The translations under genes were made by a program, and so were the position numbers. The notes under the pieces are model-generated. The model did no database searches and had not been told where the DNA came from. It worked only from the letters and a program-made list of their open reading frames with translations. From Halomonas sp. SpR8 (GTDB lineage: Bacteria > Pseudomonadota > Gammaproteobacteria > Pseudomonadales > Halomonadaceae): a stretch of 64,000 nucleotides of DNA. Below, piece by piece: positions 19,417-27,861 of this stretch (position 1 is the first letter of the stretch; each line of letters opens with the position of its first letter). The DNA is taken from the NCBI RefSeq assembly GCF_031010195.1, contig NZ_JAUAMC010000013.1, forward strand, positions 1 to 64,000, read 5' to 3'.

Positions 19417-20235
19417 ATGACAGACGCGCTAAACAAACTGGTGGCGTTACTGGAACTAGAAACGCTGGAAGAGACGCTATTTCGTGGCCAAAGCCAGGAC
19501 CTGGGCTTACCACAGCTCTATGGCGGCCAGGTGCTGGGGCAGGCGCTAGCAGCCGCAGCGCGCACCGTGCCCGACGAGCGCCGTCCGCACTCTCAGCACG
19601 GCTATTTTCTGCGCCCCGGCGACCCGCACCGCCCCGTTGTCTATCAGGTGGATACGATTCGCGATGGCGGCAGTTTTACTACCCGGCGCGTCACCGCTAT
19701 TCAAAAAGGACGGCCGATCTTTTTCTGCAGTGCGTCGTTCCAGCGCGAAGAGGCAAGCTTTAGCCATCAGCGTGCGATGCCGGAGGTGCCCACACCCGAA
19801 GTCCTGATCGAGAGTGGCGGCGCCAAACACGACCGCTTTCCTGGCCACCCAATCGAATTTTTGCATCTCACCGGCAATCCCGACCACGGCACGCCTGCAG
19901 GTCAGTGCCTTTGGTTTCGACTTTCAGGCACGCTGCCGGACAATCCGGCGCTGCACCGCCACCTGCTCTCTTACGCCTCGGACTTCAACCTGCTGACCAC
20001 CAGCCTGATTCCCCATGCCATTGAGTACCGCGACCCCAAGCTGCGCATCGCCAGCCTTGATCACTCCCTATGGCTACATCAGGACAGCCGATTGGACAAC
20101 TGGCTGCTCTATGTGATCGACTCCCCCTGGGCAGGCGGCGCTCGCGGGCTGGCACGGGGGCATATCTACAGCCGCGACGGCCGCTTGGTGGCCTCTACCG
20201 CTCAGGAGGGACTAACGCGCTATGCACAAGACTAA
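19417..20235 (+). CDS. tesB: Acyl-CoA thioesterase II
   Basis: 272 residues, close to the 286 of E. coli TesB. It hydrolyses medium- and long-chain acyl-CoA to free acid and CoA. It is a double hot-dog protein: the first half carries LYGGQVLGQALAAAART and HGYFLRPGDP, the second HSLWLHQDSRLDNWLLY and GGARGLARGHIYSRDGRLV. The Asp, Thr/Ser and Gln triad known in TesB is compatible with D-H-S-L-W in the second half. It is divergent from tadA, with a 112-base gap to the chosen tadA start. Confidence 0.92.
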   Translation: MTDALNKLVALLELETLEETLFRGQSQDLGLPQLYGGQVLGQALAAAARTVPDERRPHSQHGYFLRPGDPHRPVVYQVDTIRDGGSFTTRRVTAIQKGRPIFFCSASFQREEASFSHQRAMPEVPTPEVLIESGGAKHDRFPGHPIEFLHLTGNPDHGTPAGQCLWFRLSGTLPDNPALHRHLLSYASDFNLLTTSLIPHAIEYRDPKLRIASLDHSLWLHQDSRLDNWLLYVIDSPWAGGARGLARGHIYSRDGRLVASTAQEGLTRYAQD

Positions 20236-20249
20236 CAGGGAATCCTTTC

Positions 20250-20283
20250 AAAACACTTACGCCCGCTAAGAAGCGGGCGTAAG
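20250..20283 (-). terminator. Terminator of maeB, possibly bidirectional
   Basis: Perfect 11-bp stem CTTACGCCCGC / GCGGGCGTAAG (20256-20266 and 20273-20283) with a six-base loop. On the minus strand it is followed by TGTTTT, which fits termination of maeB, whose stop lies 21 bases earlier. On the plus strand it follows tesB but lacks a T run. Confidence 0.75.
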
Positions 20284-20304
20284 GATAAGCCTGGGCGCAG
20301 CGAT

Positions 20305-21576
20305 TCAGCCGCCATAAACGTCGTTAATTGACTGCAGCGGGTAGTGCGCAGGGAATGGCTTACGCGCTACGCCAGAATCCACCGCGGCTTGAGCAACCGC
20401 CGAGGTGACCCGGGCCAACAGGCGAATATCGACAGGAGTGGGAATAATGTACTCGCGCCCAAAGCTCATCTCGGTGCGCTCGTAGGCGTCGAGCACTTCC
20501 TGAGGTACCGGCTCGCGGGCCAAGTCTTTCAGCGCATGCACCGCGGCCAGCTTCATCTCTTCGTTAATGCGTGTGGCACGCACGTCCAACGCGCCGCGGA
20601 AAATAAACGGGAAACCCAGCACGTTATTGACCTGGTTGGGGAAGTCCGAACGGCCGGTCGCCATAATCACATCCGGGCGCGCTTCGCGGGCAACGTCAGG
20701 ATGAATTTCCGGATCCGGATTGGTGCAGGCAAAAATCACCGGATCGGGCGCCATTTTCTTGACCTGTTCAGCAGAAAGCAGGCCAGGACCCGATAGACCG
20801 ATAAACACGTCGGCGTTATCGATAGCGTCATCCAAGGTACGCATCTTTGTATCGAGGGCGAACTCAGCTTTATATTCATTAATGCCATCGCGGTCCGTGT
20901 GAATCACGCCACGCCGATCCAGCATCACCAAATTGTCTTTTTTAGCGCCGCAAGAGACTAACAAGCGCATGCAGGCAATCGCCGCCGCGCCAGCGCCCAT
21001 GCAGACAATCTTGACGTCAGCAATATTTTTACCGGCGATATCCAGCGCGTTCAACATACCCGCAGCGGTTACGATCGCGGTACCATGCTGGTCGTCATGG
21101 AAGACCGGGATGCTGCAGCGCTCAATCAGTGCTTTTTCGATTTCAAAGCACTCGGGCGCCTTGATATCTTCCAGATTGATACCGCCCCAGGTATCGGCAA
21201 TCCGCACGACGGTATCGATAAACGCCTGCGGGCTCTCCGCCTCCACTTCGATATCCACGGAGTTGATGCCTGCAAAGCACTTGAACAGCACGCCTTTGCC
21301 TTCCATTACCGGCTTACTGGCCAGTGGACCCAAATTTCCTAAGCCAAGAATAGCGCTGCCGTCGGTAATAACGGCCACCAGATTACCCTTGCCGGTATAG
21401 CGGTAAGCATTCTCCGCATCCCTGGCGATTTCAAGCACTGGCTCAGCCACGCCTGGACTATACGCCAGCGCCAAATCTCGTGCAGTCGCGGTGGGTTTGG
21501 TCAACTCCACCGAAAGCTTACCGGGAATCGGTTTCGCGTGATAATCCAAAGCAGCCTGCTTATTTGCATCCGTCAT
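20305..21576 (-). CDS. maeB: NADP-dependent malic enzyme, short form
   Basis: 423 residues from the chosen ATG. It oxidatively decarboxylates malate to pyruvate and so supplies NADPH and pyruvate. Visible motifs are the N-terminal LAYSPGVAEP, the malate/metal site FHDDQHGTAIV and the dinucleotide fold VCMGAGAAAIACM. The C-terminal phosphotransacetylase-like domain of E. coli MaeB (759 residues) is absent, as in Pseudomonas-type enzymes. The reading frame is open for 30 more codons upstream, but that extension is not malic-enzyme-like, so I start at MTDANKQAA. Confidence 0.9.
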   Translation of the reverse strand: MTDANKQAALDYHAKPIPGKLSVELTKPTATARDLALAYSPGVAEPVLEIARDAENAYRYTGKGNLVAVITDGSAILGLGNLGPLASKPVMEGKGVLFKCFAGINSVDIEVEAESPQAFIDTVVRIADTWGGINLEDIKAPECFEIEKALIERCSIPVFHDDQHGTAIVTAAGMLNALDIAGKNIADVKIVCMGAGAAAIACMRLLVSCGAKKDNLVMLDRRGVIHTDRDGINEYKAEFALDTKMRTLDDAIDNADVFIGLSGPGLLSAEQVKKMAPDPVIFACTNPDPEIHPDVAREARPDVIMATGRSDFPNQVNNVLGFPFIFRGALDVRATRINEEMKLAAVHALKDLAREPVPQEVLDAYERTEMSFGREYIIPTPVDIRLLARVTSAVAQAAVDSGVARKPFPAHYPLQSINDVYGG

Positions 21577-21830
21577 GGTCAGAATCCAGTTTACATAAAG
21601 TAGATAAGTTGTTTCAGAATATAGAAAAAAGCATAGCGCCTCAAGCGCACCGCCACCCCACAACAAAACGCTCGTTTAAATGAATTTTACCCTCACATTC
21701 GTAACTTTTCGCTGATATTTACTGGAATTTACCCAAAAACCACTTAACCCTAATGGTTTACTTATTGCTCATTTATTGCTGTGGAGAAGAATTTATGGAA
21801 ATTTTTTCCACAAACCCATCTCTCCAAAAC
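21577..21830. other. maeB upstream region
   Basis: About 250 bases, A/T-rich compared with the genes, between the maeB start and the rpmE terminator. No ORF is convincing. It should contain the maeB promoter, reading leftward, but I see no clear consensus. Confidence 0.4.
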
Positions 21831-21860
21831 AAAAAAACCCACGCCGAAGCGTGGGTTTTT
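21831..21860 (-). terminator. Rho-independent terminator of rpmE
   Basis: Twelve-base-pair stem AAAAACCCACGC / GCGTGGGTTTTT around a CGAA loop, with T runs in both directions. It lies 60 bases beyond the rpmE stop codon on the minus strand. In the plus direction no gene reads into it. Confidence 0.9.
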
Positions 21861-21919
21861 GCACAAGTACAACCTGACTTGATTAAGGCTGCTTGCGATA
21901 TGGCCATCCGGTGTGTGGA

Positions 21920-22135
21920 TTAGCCGCGCTTAACAGCAGCGCCAAAACGCTTGTTGAAGCGCTCTACGCGGCCACCCGTAGTCGCTTGCTTCTGCTTACC
22001 CGTGTAGAACGGGTGGCAGTTGGAGCACACATCCAGGGAAAAGTCCTGACCAGAGGTAGAACCAACCTGGAAATTAGCGCCGCAAGAACAGCTGGCGGTG
22101 ACCGTGTTGTAATTCGGGTGAATACCTTGTCTCAT
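21920..22135 (-). CDS. rpmE: 50S ribosomal protein L31, zinc-binding type
   Basis: 71 residues starting MRQGIHPNYN, as in other L31 proteins. The zinc-binding Cys are 16, 18, 37 and 40 (CSCG and DVCSNCHPF), so this is the C+ form used in zinc-replete cells. The frame is open 18 codons upstream, but the family start and the GTGAGG ribosome site support 22135. It is divergent from priA, a conserved gammaproteobacterial arrangement. Its leader contains a hairpin followed by seven T (separate entry), which suggests attenuation. Confidence 0.95.
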   Translation of the reverse strand: MRQGIHPNYNTVTASCSCGANFQVGSTSGQDFSLDVCSNCHPFYTGKQKQATTGGRVERFNKRFGAAVKRG

Positions 22136-22199
22136 CTCGAGCCTCACGAAGCTATATGCCGCCACCTGATCTCGTGCCAGGCACCGCATACGGGTTTGG

Positions 22200-22224
22200 A
22201 AAAAAACGACTAACCGGTTAGCCG
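22200..22224 (-). promoter_or_regulatory. Attenuator-like hairpin in the rpmE leader
   Basis: On the minus strand, CGGCTAA-CCGG-TTAGTCG forms a 7-bp stem (one G-U) and is followed at once by seven T. It ends 64 bases before the rpmE start codon, with no minus-strand gene upstream that would need a terminator, so it most likely acts inside the rpmE leader. Confidence 0.6.
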
Positions 22225-22280
22225 CCCTGTCTTTAAGATATATCGTTAAGATATGTCGTTGAGATTAAGAGCGGCCGCAT

Positions 22281-22309
22281 ATTCTAGCAAAACTAACGTC
22301 GGAGGCCAA
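22281..22309 (-). promoter_or_regulatory. Candidate sigma-70 promoter of rpmE
   Basis: On the minus strand, TTGGCC (22304-22309) and TAGAAT (22281-22286) are separated by 17 bases. The -10 matches five of six consensus bases and the -35 only three. Transcription would begin about 135-140 bases before rpmE and include the attenuator-like hairpin. Confidence 0.4.
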
Positions 22310-22345
22310 TTGTCTGATTCTGTTTCTTCGCGGAGAGCTTCTCAC

Positions 22346-24568
22346 ATGCCCACTCAAGCGCTCACGCAAGTGCTTAAAGTCGCGCTGCCTTCACCGCTTC
22401 GTCGCTTGTTTGACTACTTGCCTTGTCACACGACACCCGCTTGCGGCTGGCAGTCAGGGCTAAGGGTGCGGGTGCCCTTTGGGCGGCGCGAAGTTGTCGG
22501 CGTAGTCGTCGAATTGGCCGACCGCAGCGATCTGCCGCTCAGCCAACTACGGGCGATTAGCGAAACCCTGGATGACGCCCCGCTGCCGCAAGATTGGCTA
22601 TGGCTATGCCGCTTTGCCGCTCGCTACTACCAGCACAGCCTGGGCGATACACTGCACCACGCCATGCCCGCACGGCTGCGCCAGGGTCACCCGATGGCGG
22701 GGCGTACCCAAACGCTCTGGCTGGCCAAAGGCGAAGACGCAGAAGAGACGCTCAGCCGAGCGCCCAAGCAGGCAGCACTCTATGCGCTGCTACGCCAACA
22801 CCCCCACGGCCTGCCCAGCCGCGCAGTTAGCGCCCATGGTTTTACCCGCGACCAGCTATTAACACTTGAGAAGAAAGGCCTCGCCTCCAGCCAGGAACAC
22901 CTTCTTACCGCCCCAACCCCACCAAGCGGTAATTTACTCGCCAGCCCCGCCCTGCCCCTTAACCGTGAACAGGCGACGGCGCTGGCCGTACTGCATGAAA
23001 AACTCGCAAGCTACCACCCCTGCCTACTGGAAGGCGTCACGGGAAGTGGTAAAACGGAAGTCTACCTACAGCTTATTGAAGCAGTGGCCGCCAAAGGCAA
23101 GCAGTCGCTGGTACTGGTGCCGGAAATTGGCTTAACCCCTCAAACCCTTGCGCGTTTTAGAAGCCGCTTTCGCGTTCCCGTGGTGGCGCTGCATTCCGGC
23201 CTGACTGACCCCGAGCGCTTAGACGTATGGGAAGCCGCCGCCAGCGGCCGGGCGCTGATAATTATCGGCACTCGATCGGCGATTTTTACCCCACTCGCCA
23301 ACCCCGGTGCGATCATTGTCGATGAGGAGCACGACGGCTCCTACAAACAGCACGACGGCCTCCGCTACCACGCCCGCGATTTAGCCGTGGCACGTGCCCA
23401 CTACCATAAAATTCCGCTGCTAATGGGTAGTGCCACCCCTTCTCTGGAGAGTCTGCATCAGGCGCTTGCTGGCGCTTACCGTCATCTTCGCCTCACTCAG
23501 CGCCCCAGCCGCCACCCACCGGCCAAGCTAGAGCTGATCGATCTTCGCCATCAGCGCCGCCAGGGCGGTTTGCTACCCGGTGCCATTAAGGCGATTAAAA
23601 GTACCCTCGCTGCTGGCAAGCAGGTGCTGATTTTTATCAATCGCCGCGGTTTTGCCCCGACACTTGCCTGCCACGCCTGCGGCTGGATGGCCGATTGCAA
23701 CCAATGTGACGCGCGCATGACGCTGCACCGCCAGCCACCGCTGCTGGCCTGTCACCACTGCGATAGCCGCCGCGCCTTACCGGACGCCTGTCCCGAGTGT
23801 GGCAGCGGCGACCTGCGCGCCCTGGGTAGCGGCACAGAACGCACCGAAGAGACACTACAGACACTGTTTCCGAAGGCCACCATCCACCGTATCGACCGCG
23901 ACAGCACCCGACGCAAGGATAGCTTTGAGCAAGTGTTAAAAGAGATTCAACGCGGTGAGCCCTGCGTGTTGGTCGGCACTCAAATGCTTGCCAAAGGTCA
24001 CCACCTCCCCCATGTCACGCTGGTCGTGGTGGTCAATGCCGATGGTGGCCTCTACGCCGCTGATTTCCGTGCTCTCGAACATAGCGCCCAGTTGCTTGAA
24101 CAAGTGGCGGGCCGGGCTGGTCGCGCCGCCCACCCAGGCCGCGTGCTGGTGCAAACCCTGCACCCCGACGACCCTCACCTGGGCCAGTTGGCCGAGCATG
24201 GCTACGGGGCACTGGCGCGCAATATGCTCGAAGAGCGGCGCATCGCCCAGCTCCCCCCGTTCTGTTTTATGGCGCTGCTACGCATAGAAAGCCCCAAAGA
24301 GGAGGCCGCCTTGGCCATGGCACAGCAGGCCGCCCAGGCCCTTCGCCAGTGGCTCAAAGAGTCTCACGTGGCGACCCGCTGCCTGGGGCCGGTGCCCGCC
24401 CCGATGGAGCGCCGCCAAAATCGCTATCATTTACACGTTATGCTAGCGGCCGATAAACGCAGCCAATTACACCCCGCCGTTAGCTGGCTGGTGCAGTGGC
24501 TTGAAGCCAACCGCGAAGCACGCAGGGTACGCTGGTCGATAGATATCGACCCACAAACGCTCTCATAG
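22346..24568 (+). CDS. priA: Primosomal replication restart helicase PriA
   Basis: 740 residues, close to the 732 of E. coli. PriA recognises abandoned replication forks, unwinds DNA 3' to 5' and starts primosome assembly. The N-terminal DNA-binding domain begins VLKVALPSPLRRLFDYLP. Helicase motifs are Walker A (EGVTGSGKTEVY), DEEH in VDEEHDGSYKQHDG, and GSATPSLES. The zinc region has four Cys pairs from CHACGW through CNQC, CHHC to CPECGS. I chose ATG 22346 because CGGAGAG lies nine bases upstream and the protein then starts as in other PriAs; the frame is open 31 codons further up. Confidence 0.95.
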   Translation: MPTQALTQVLKVALPSPLRRLFDYLPCHTTPACGWQSGLRVRVPFGRREVVGVVVELADRSDLPLSQLRAISETLDDAPLPQDWLWLCRFAARYYQHSLGDTLHHAMPARLRQGHPMAGRTQTLWLAKGEDAEETLSRAPKQAALYALLRQHPHGLPSRAVSAHGFTRDQLLTLEKKGLASSQEHLLTAPTPPSGNLLASPALPLNREQATALAVLHEKLASYHPCLLEGVTGSGKTEVYLQLIEAVAAKGKQSLVLVPEIGLTPQTLARFRSRFRVPVVALHSGLTDPERLDVWEAAASGRALIIIGTRSAIFTPLANPGAIIVDEEHDGSYKQHDGLRYHARDLAVARAHYHKIPLLMGSATPSLESLHQALAGAYRHLRLTQRPSRHPPAKLELIDLRHQRRQGGLLPGAIKAIKSTLAAGKQVLIFINRRGFAPTLACHACGWMADCNQCDARMTLHRQPPLLACHHCDSRRALPDACPECGSGDLRALGSGTERTEETLQTLFPKATIHRIDRDSTRRKDSFEQVLKEIQRGEPCVLVGTQMLAKGHHLPHVTLVVVVNADGGLYAADFRALEHSAQLLEQVAGRAGRAAHPGRVLVQTLHPDDPHLGQLAEHGYGALARNMLEERRIAQLPPFCFMALLRIESPKEEAALAMAQQAAQALRQWLKESHVATRCLGPVPAPMERRQNRYHLHVMLAADKRSQLHPAVSWLVQWLEANREARRVRWSIDIDPQTLS

Positions 24569-24591
24569 CACGAGCCAATCATCACACGGCT

Positions 24592-24619
24592 TTGAAACTG
24601 CGGCTCAATTGCTGATAAT
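24592..24619 (+). promoter_or_regulatory. Candidate sigma-70 promoter of argS
   Basis: TTGAAA (24592-24597) and GATAAT (24614-24619) separated by 16 bases, matching five of six consensus bases each. The start of transcription would be about 75 bases before the argS ATG, in the gap after priA. Confidence 0.5.
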
Positions 24620-24701
24620 AGCCGTTTTACTGACGCACCTATTTACACATTGACAGGTGCGCGTTAGCACACGCCGCCATCGACGACACCCGGATACCTA
24701 G

Positions 24702-26387
24702 ATGAAAGACACGATAGTTTCACTGCTCGAAGGCGCAGTTGCCGCGCTCAAGCACCAAGGCGTGCTGCCCAACGACCTTCAACCCACCATCAAAGTGGAT
24801 CCAACCAAAGACAAGGCCCACGGTGATTACGCCACCAACTTGGCACTGATGCTGGCCAAACCGGCAGGTAAAAATCCGCGCGAATTAGCCAACGCGCTGG
24901 TTAAAGCGCTGCCCGAAAGCGACGCCATCCAAAAAACCGAGATAGCGGGCCCAGGCTTTATCAACTTTTTCGCCGCCGCCGACGCCGCCGCGCAAATCGT
25001 TGCCCAAGTACTCGACTGCGGTGACACCTTTGGCCGCAGCATGGTCGGCAAAGGCGAGAAGGTTCAAGTCGAGTTCGTTTCCGCCAACCCCACTGGCCCG
25101 CTACACGTCGGTCACGGCCGCGGCGCGGCGATTGGCGACTGCCTATGCCGCCTGTTAGAAGCCACCGGCTACGACGTTACCCGCGAGTTCTACTACAACG
25201 ACGCGGGCGCCCAGATCGCCAACCTGGCCCGCTCGGTGCAGGCGCGGGTAAAAGGCCTGGGCCCTGGCGATGAAAGCTGGCCCGAAGATGGCTATCGCGG
25301 CGAGTATATCGTCGATGTGGCCAACGACTACCTGGCAGGTAAAACGGTCAGCGCCGATGACCGCGAAGTCACTGCTAGCGCTGACCCTGACGATTTAGAC
25401 GCCATTCAAGCGTTCGCCGTGGCTTGGCTGCGCCGCGAGCAGGATCTGGATCTCAAAGCCTTTGGTGTGGAGTTTGACGTTTACTTCTTGGAGTCCTCGC
25501 TCTATGAAGGTGGCAAGGTAGACGCCACCGTGGAGAAGCTGGTGAGCGCCGGCCATACCTATGAAGAAGACGGTGCCATGTGGCTACGCACCACCGACTT
25601 CGGCGATGACAAAGACCGCGTAATGCGCAAACGCGACGGCGGCTACACCTACTTTCTGCCCGATGTGGCCTACCACCTGGATAAGTGGCAGCGCGGCTTC
25701 AAAACCGTCATTAACGAGCAGGGTGCCGACCACCACTCCACCGTCACCCGCGTGCGCGCTGGCTTGCAGGCGCTGGAAGTCGGCATTCCCAAAGGCTGGC
25801 CCGACTATGTACTCCACCAAATGGTGATGGTCACCCGCTCTGGCGTCGAGGTAAAACTCTCCAAGCGCGCCGGTAGCTACGTGACCGTGCGCGATTTGAT
25901 CGACGAAGTGGGCCGCGACGCCACGCGCTTCTTCCTCGCTGCCCGCCGCGCCGACTCCCAGCTCACCTTTGATATTGATCTGGCCCGCTCCCAATCGAAC
26001 GACAACCCGGTCTACTACATCCAGTACGCCCATGCCCGGGTATGCAGCATGCTGCGCAAAGCGCAAGATGCCGAGCAGCCGTTCGACCATCCGCTGGCAA
26101 TGGACAATCTAGCCTTGCTGGATAGCGACCAGGAGAAAGCCGTTCTTAACCGATTGGCGCGTTTCCCTGAAGTCGTTGAAACCGCTGCCAAAAATCGTGA
26201 GCCCCAGCAGGTTGCTCAGTATTTGCTCGATCTTTCCGGCGATTTTCACACCTGCTACAACGCCGTCAAAGTTATGGTCGATGATGATACCTTGCGTAAC
26301 ACACGCCTGGCGCTCGGTCTCGCCACCCGTCAAGTACTGCGCAATGGGCTTGATTTAATGGGGGTTAGCGCCCCAGAGGAGATGTAA
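24702..26387 (+). CDS. argS: Arginine-tRNA ligase
   Basis: 561 residues. It charges tRNA-Arg with arginine in the cytoplasm. The class I signature is HVGHGRGAAIGD (HIGH box) near residue 132, preceded by VEFVSANPTGPL; the second motif is KLSKRAG (KMSKS-like). The C-terminal DALR anticodon-binding domain (about residues 440-561) ends NGLDLMGVSAPEEM, a typical ArgS end. The gene is followed after three bases by the SPOR-domain gene and then hslVU, an order also found in Pseudomonas. Confidence 0.97.
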   Translation: MKDTIVSLLEGAVAALKHQGVLPNDLQPTIKVDPTKDKAHGDYATNLALMLAKPAGKNPRELANALVKALPESDAIQKTEIAGPGFINFFAAADAAAQIVAQVLDCGDTFGRSMVGKGEKVQVEFVSANPTGPLHVGHGRGAAIGDCLCRLLEATGYDVTREFYYNDAGAQIANLARSVQARVKGLGPGDESWPEDGYRGEYIVDVANDYLAGKTVSADDREVTASADPDDLDAIQAFAVAWLRREQDLDLKAFGVEFDVYFLESSLYEGGKVDATVEKLVSAGHTYEEDGAMWLRTTDFGDDKDRVMRKRDGGYTYFLPDVAYHLDKWQRGFKTVINEQGADHHSTVTRVRAGLQALEVGIPKGWPDYVLHQMVMVTRSGVEVKLSKRAGSYVTVRDLIDEVGRDATRFFLAARRADSQLTFDIDLARSQSNDNPVYYIQYAHARVCSMLRKAQDAEQPFDHPLAMDNLALLDSDQEKAVLNRLARFPEVVETAAKNREPQQVAQYLLDLSGDFHTCYNAVKVMVDDDTLRNTRLALGLATRQVLRNGLDLMGVSAPEEM

Positions 26388-26390
26388 TTC

Positions 26391-27119
26391 ATGGCTAGCC
26401 CGCCACGTAAAAAACCCGCCCGTCGAGGAGCGACCTCACAGCGCAAGTCGGCTCGCAGTTCAGGCGGTGGTTTTCGCATTCCCGGCTGGCTATGGGGCCT
26501 TGCTGGCCTAGCTGCGGGCTTCTTTTTAGCTCAGCACCAGCATGGTACGGCCCCCTGGCAAGAGCAGCCGAGTAAAACACCCCAAGCCACGGTGCTGCCT
26601 AAGCCCTCCGGTAGTGAAGAGCGCGCAGCGGCGCGGGAAACCGAGGAAGCCACCGAGCCGTCGATGCCAACGTTTGAGTTTTACACGCTGCTGCCTGAAA
26701 CCGAGGTCATTGCCCCAGGCGTTTCGCTGCCCTCCAGCGTTGTTCGTCCCGAAGCCCCCGAACAGGCTGTCGATAGCGATACCGCCACAGGCGATGACCC
26801 TATCGCCCAGGTTATTGCGGCTAATACGCGTCCAGAAGATCAAGTGTCGACCGCTCGCCAGAATGAAGCGGCTACCAACACGCCGGGGCGCTACATGTTG
26901 CAGGCGGCTTCATTTCGTGAGGTCAGCGATGCTGAACAGTTGCGTGGACGGTTACGCAATCTAAGCCTGCTGGCGGAAATCAGCGAAGTTCAGGCCGATG
27001 GCAATACCTGGCACCGCGTTCAAGTGGGGCCTTACGAGGATACCCGCGAGCTAAACCGCGCCCAGGATTTAATGAGCACCCAAGGTATCGAGCCGCTGCT
27101 TATTCAACTGCAAAACTGA
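26391..27119 (+). CDS. SPOR-domain (FtsN-like) cell-division-associated protein
   Basis: 242 residues. A basic cytoplasmic start (KKPARRGATSQRK) is followed by one membrane helix at about residues 32-47 (GWLWGLAGLAAGFFLA), a Pro/Glu-rich periplasmic linker, and a C-terminal SPOR domain (about residues 165-242, from RYMLQAASFREVSDAEQLRG to IEPLLIQLQN). SPOR domains bind denuded glycan at the septum, so a role in division or envelope remodelling is likely. It is three bases from argS and so co-transcribed. It may serve as FtsN, but the name is not certain. Confidence 0.85.
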   Translation: MASPPRKKPARRGATSQRKSARSSGGGFRIPGWLWGLAGLAAGFFLAQHQHGTAPWQEQPSKTPQATVLPKPSGSEERAAARETEEATEPSMPTFEFYTLLPETEVIAPGVSLPSSVVRPEAPEQAVDSDTATGDDPIAQVIAANTRPEDQVSTARQNEAATNTPGRYMLQAASFREVSDAEQLRGRLRNLSLLAEISEVQADGNTWHRVQVGPYEDTRELNRAQDLMSTQGIEPLLIQLQN

Positions 27120-27139
27120 GAATTCCCTCTTGATCACCT

Positions 27140-27176
27140 GCGGGCGGTTGATTTTTTATCAGCCGCCCGCATTTTG
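27140..27176 (+). terminator. Rho-independent terminator after argS-SPOR
   Basis: Thirteen-base-pair stem GCGGGCGGTTGAT / ATCAGCCGCCCGC (one G-U pair) with a short T-rich loop, followed by ATTTTG. It lies 20 bases after the SPOR-gene stop and separates that unit from hslVU. Confidence 0.85.
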
Positions 27177-27245
27177 TTGTGAATGCTTACACAACGGTCG
27201 CTTCCATGAACAGTTTGCTAAAGAGTAAGTGATCAGCCAGTCATC

Positions 27246-27260
27246 GGGAGCGCGTCTCCC
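27246..27260 (+). promoter_or_regulatory. Small hairpin in the hslV leader
   Basis: GGGAG / CTCCC around CGCGT, directly before the ribosome site AAGGAGT of hslV. In E. coli a stem-loop in the hslVU leader stabilises the mRNA; whether this one does the same is a guess. Confidence 0.3.
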
Positions 27261-27277
27261 CCCAAGGAGTTATCTCC

Positions 27278-27811
27278 ATGACCACTATTGTCTCCGTTCG
27301 CCGTGGAAATCAGGTCGCCCTCGCTGGCGATGGCCAAGTATCTCTCGGCAATACCGTTATGAAAGGCAATGCCAGCAAAGTACGCCGTCTCTATCGCGGC
27401 AAGGTGCTGGCTGGGTTCGCGGGTGGCACCGCCGATGCCTTCACCCTGTTTGAGCGTTTTGAAGCCCAGTTAGAGAAATACCAGGGCCATTTGACCAAGG
27501 CCGCCGTTGAGCTGGCCAAAGATTGGCGCACCGATCGCGCTCTGCGCCGCTTGGAAGCGCTGCTCGCCGTTGCCGACCACAGCGCCTCGCTGATCATTAC
27601 CGGTAACGGTGACGTGGTTGAGCCTGAGCGCGGCATTATCGCCATTGGCTCTGGCGGCAACTTCGCCCAGGCCAGCGCCCGGGCACTGCTGGAAAATACC
27701 GAGCTGTCGGCGCGTGAGATTACCGAGAAGTCGCTCTCTATCGCGGGTGATATCTGCGTATTTACCAACCACCACGTGACACTCGAAGAGCTGTCGATCG
27801 ACGGGCGCTAA
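27278..27811 (+). CDS. hslV: ATP-dependent protease subunit HslV
   Basis: 177 residues. HslV is the peptidase of the two-component HslUV (ClpQY) protease, forming a double ring of hexamers. The chain begins M-TTIVSVRRGNQVALAGDGQ; Thr2, exposed after removal of Met, is the nucleophile. The GSGGNFAQASARALLENT segment is typical. A strong ribosome site (AAGGAG) precedes the ATG. hslU follows after 50 bases. Confidence 0.97.
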   Translation: MTTIVSVRRGNQVALAGDGQVSLGNTVMKGNASKVRRLYRGKVLAGFAGGTADAFTLFERFEAQLEKYQGHLTKAAVELAKDWRTDRALRRLEALLAVADHSASLIITGNGDVVEPERGIIAIGSGGNFAQASARALLENTELSAREITEKSLSIAGDICVFTNHHVTLEELSIDGR

Positions 27812-27861
27812 TTGCCCCACGCAATCCCCGACGTCGCTCAATGAACACAAAGGTTACCTTT

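Noticed and set aside
21577..21666. N-terminal extension of maeB (30 extra codons)
   Set aside because: The extension lacks malic-enzyme similarity, and the internal ATG fits the family start.
22253..22345. N-terminal extension of priA (31 extra codons)
   Set aside because: It falls in the divergent promoter region; CGGAGAG points to ATG 22346.
25584..26090. 168-codon minus-strand ORF inside argS
   Set aside because: argS is fully conserved here; no ribosome site or known domain for the antisense frame.
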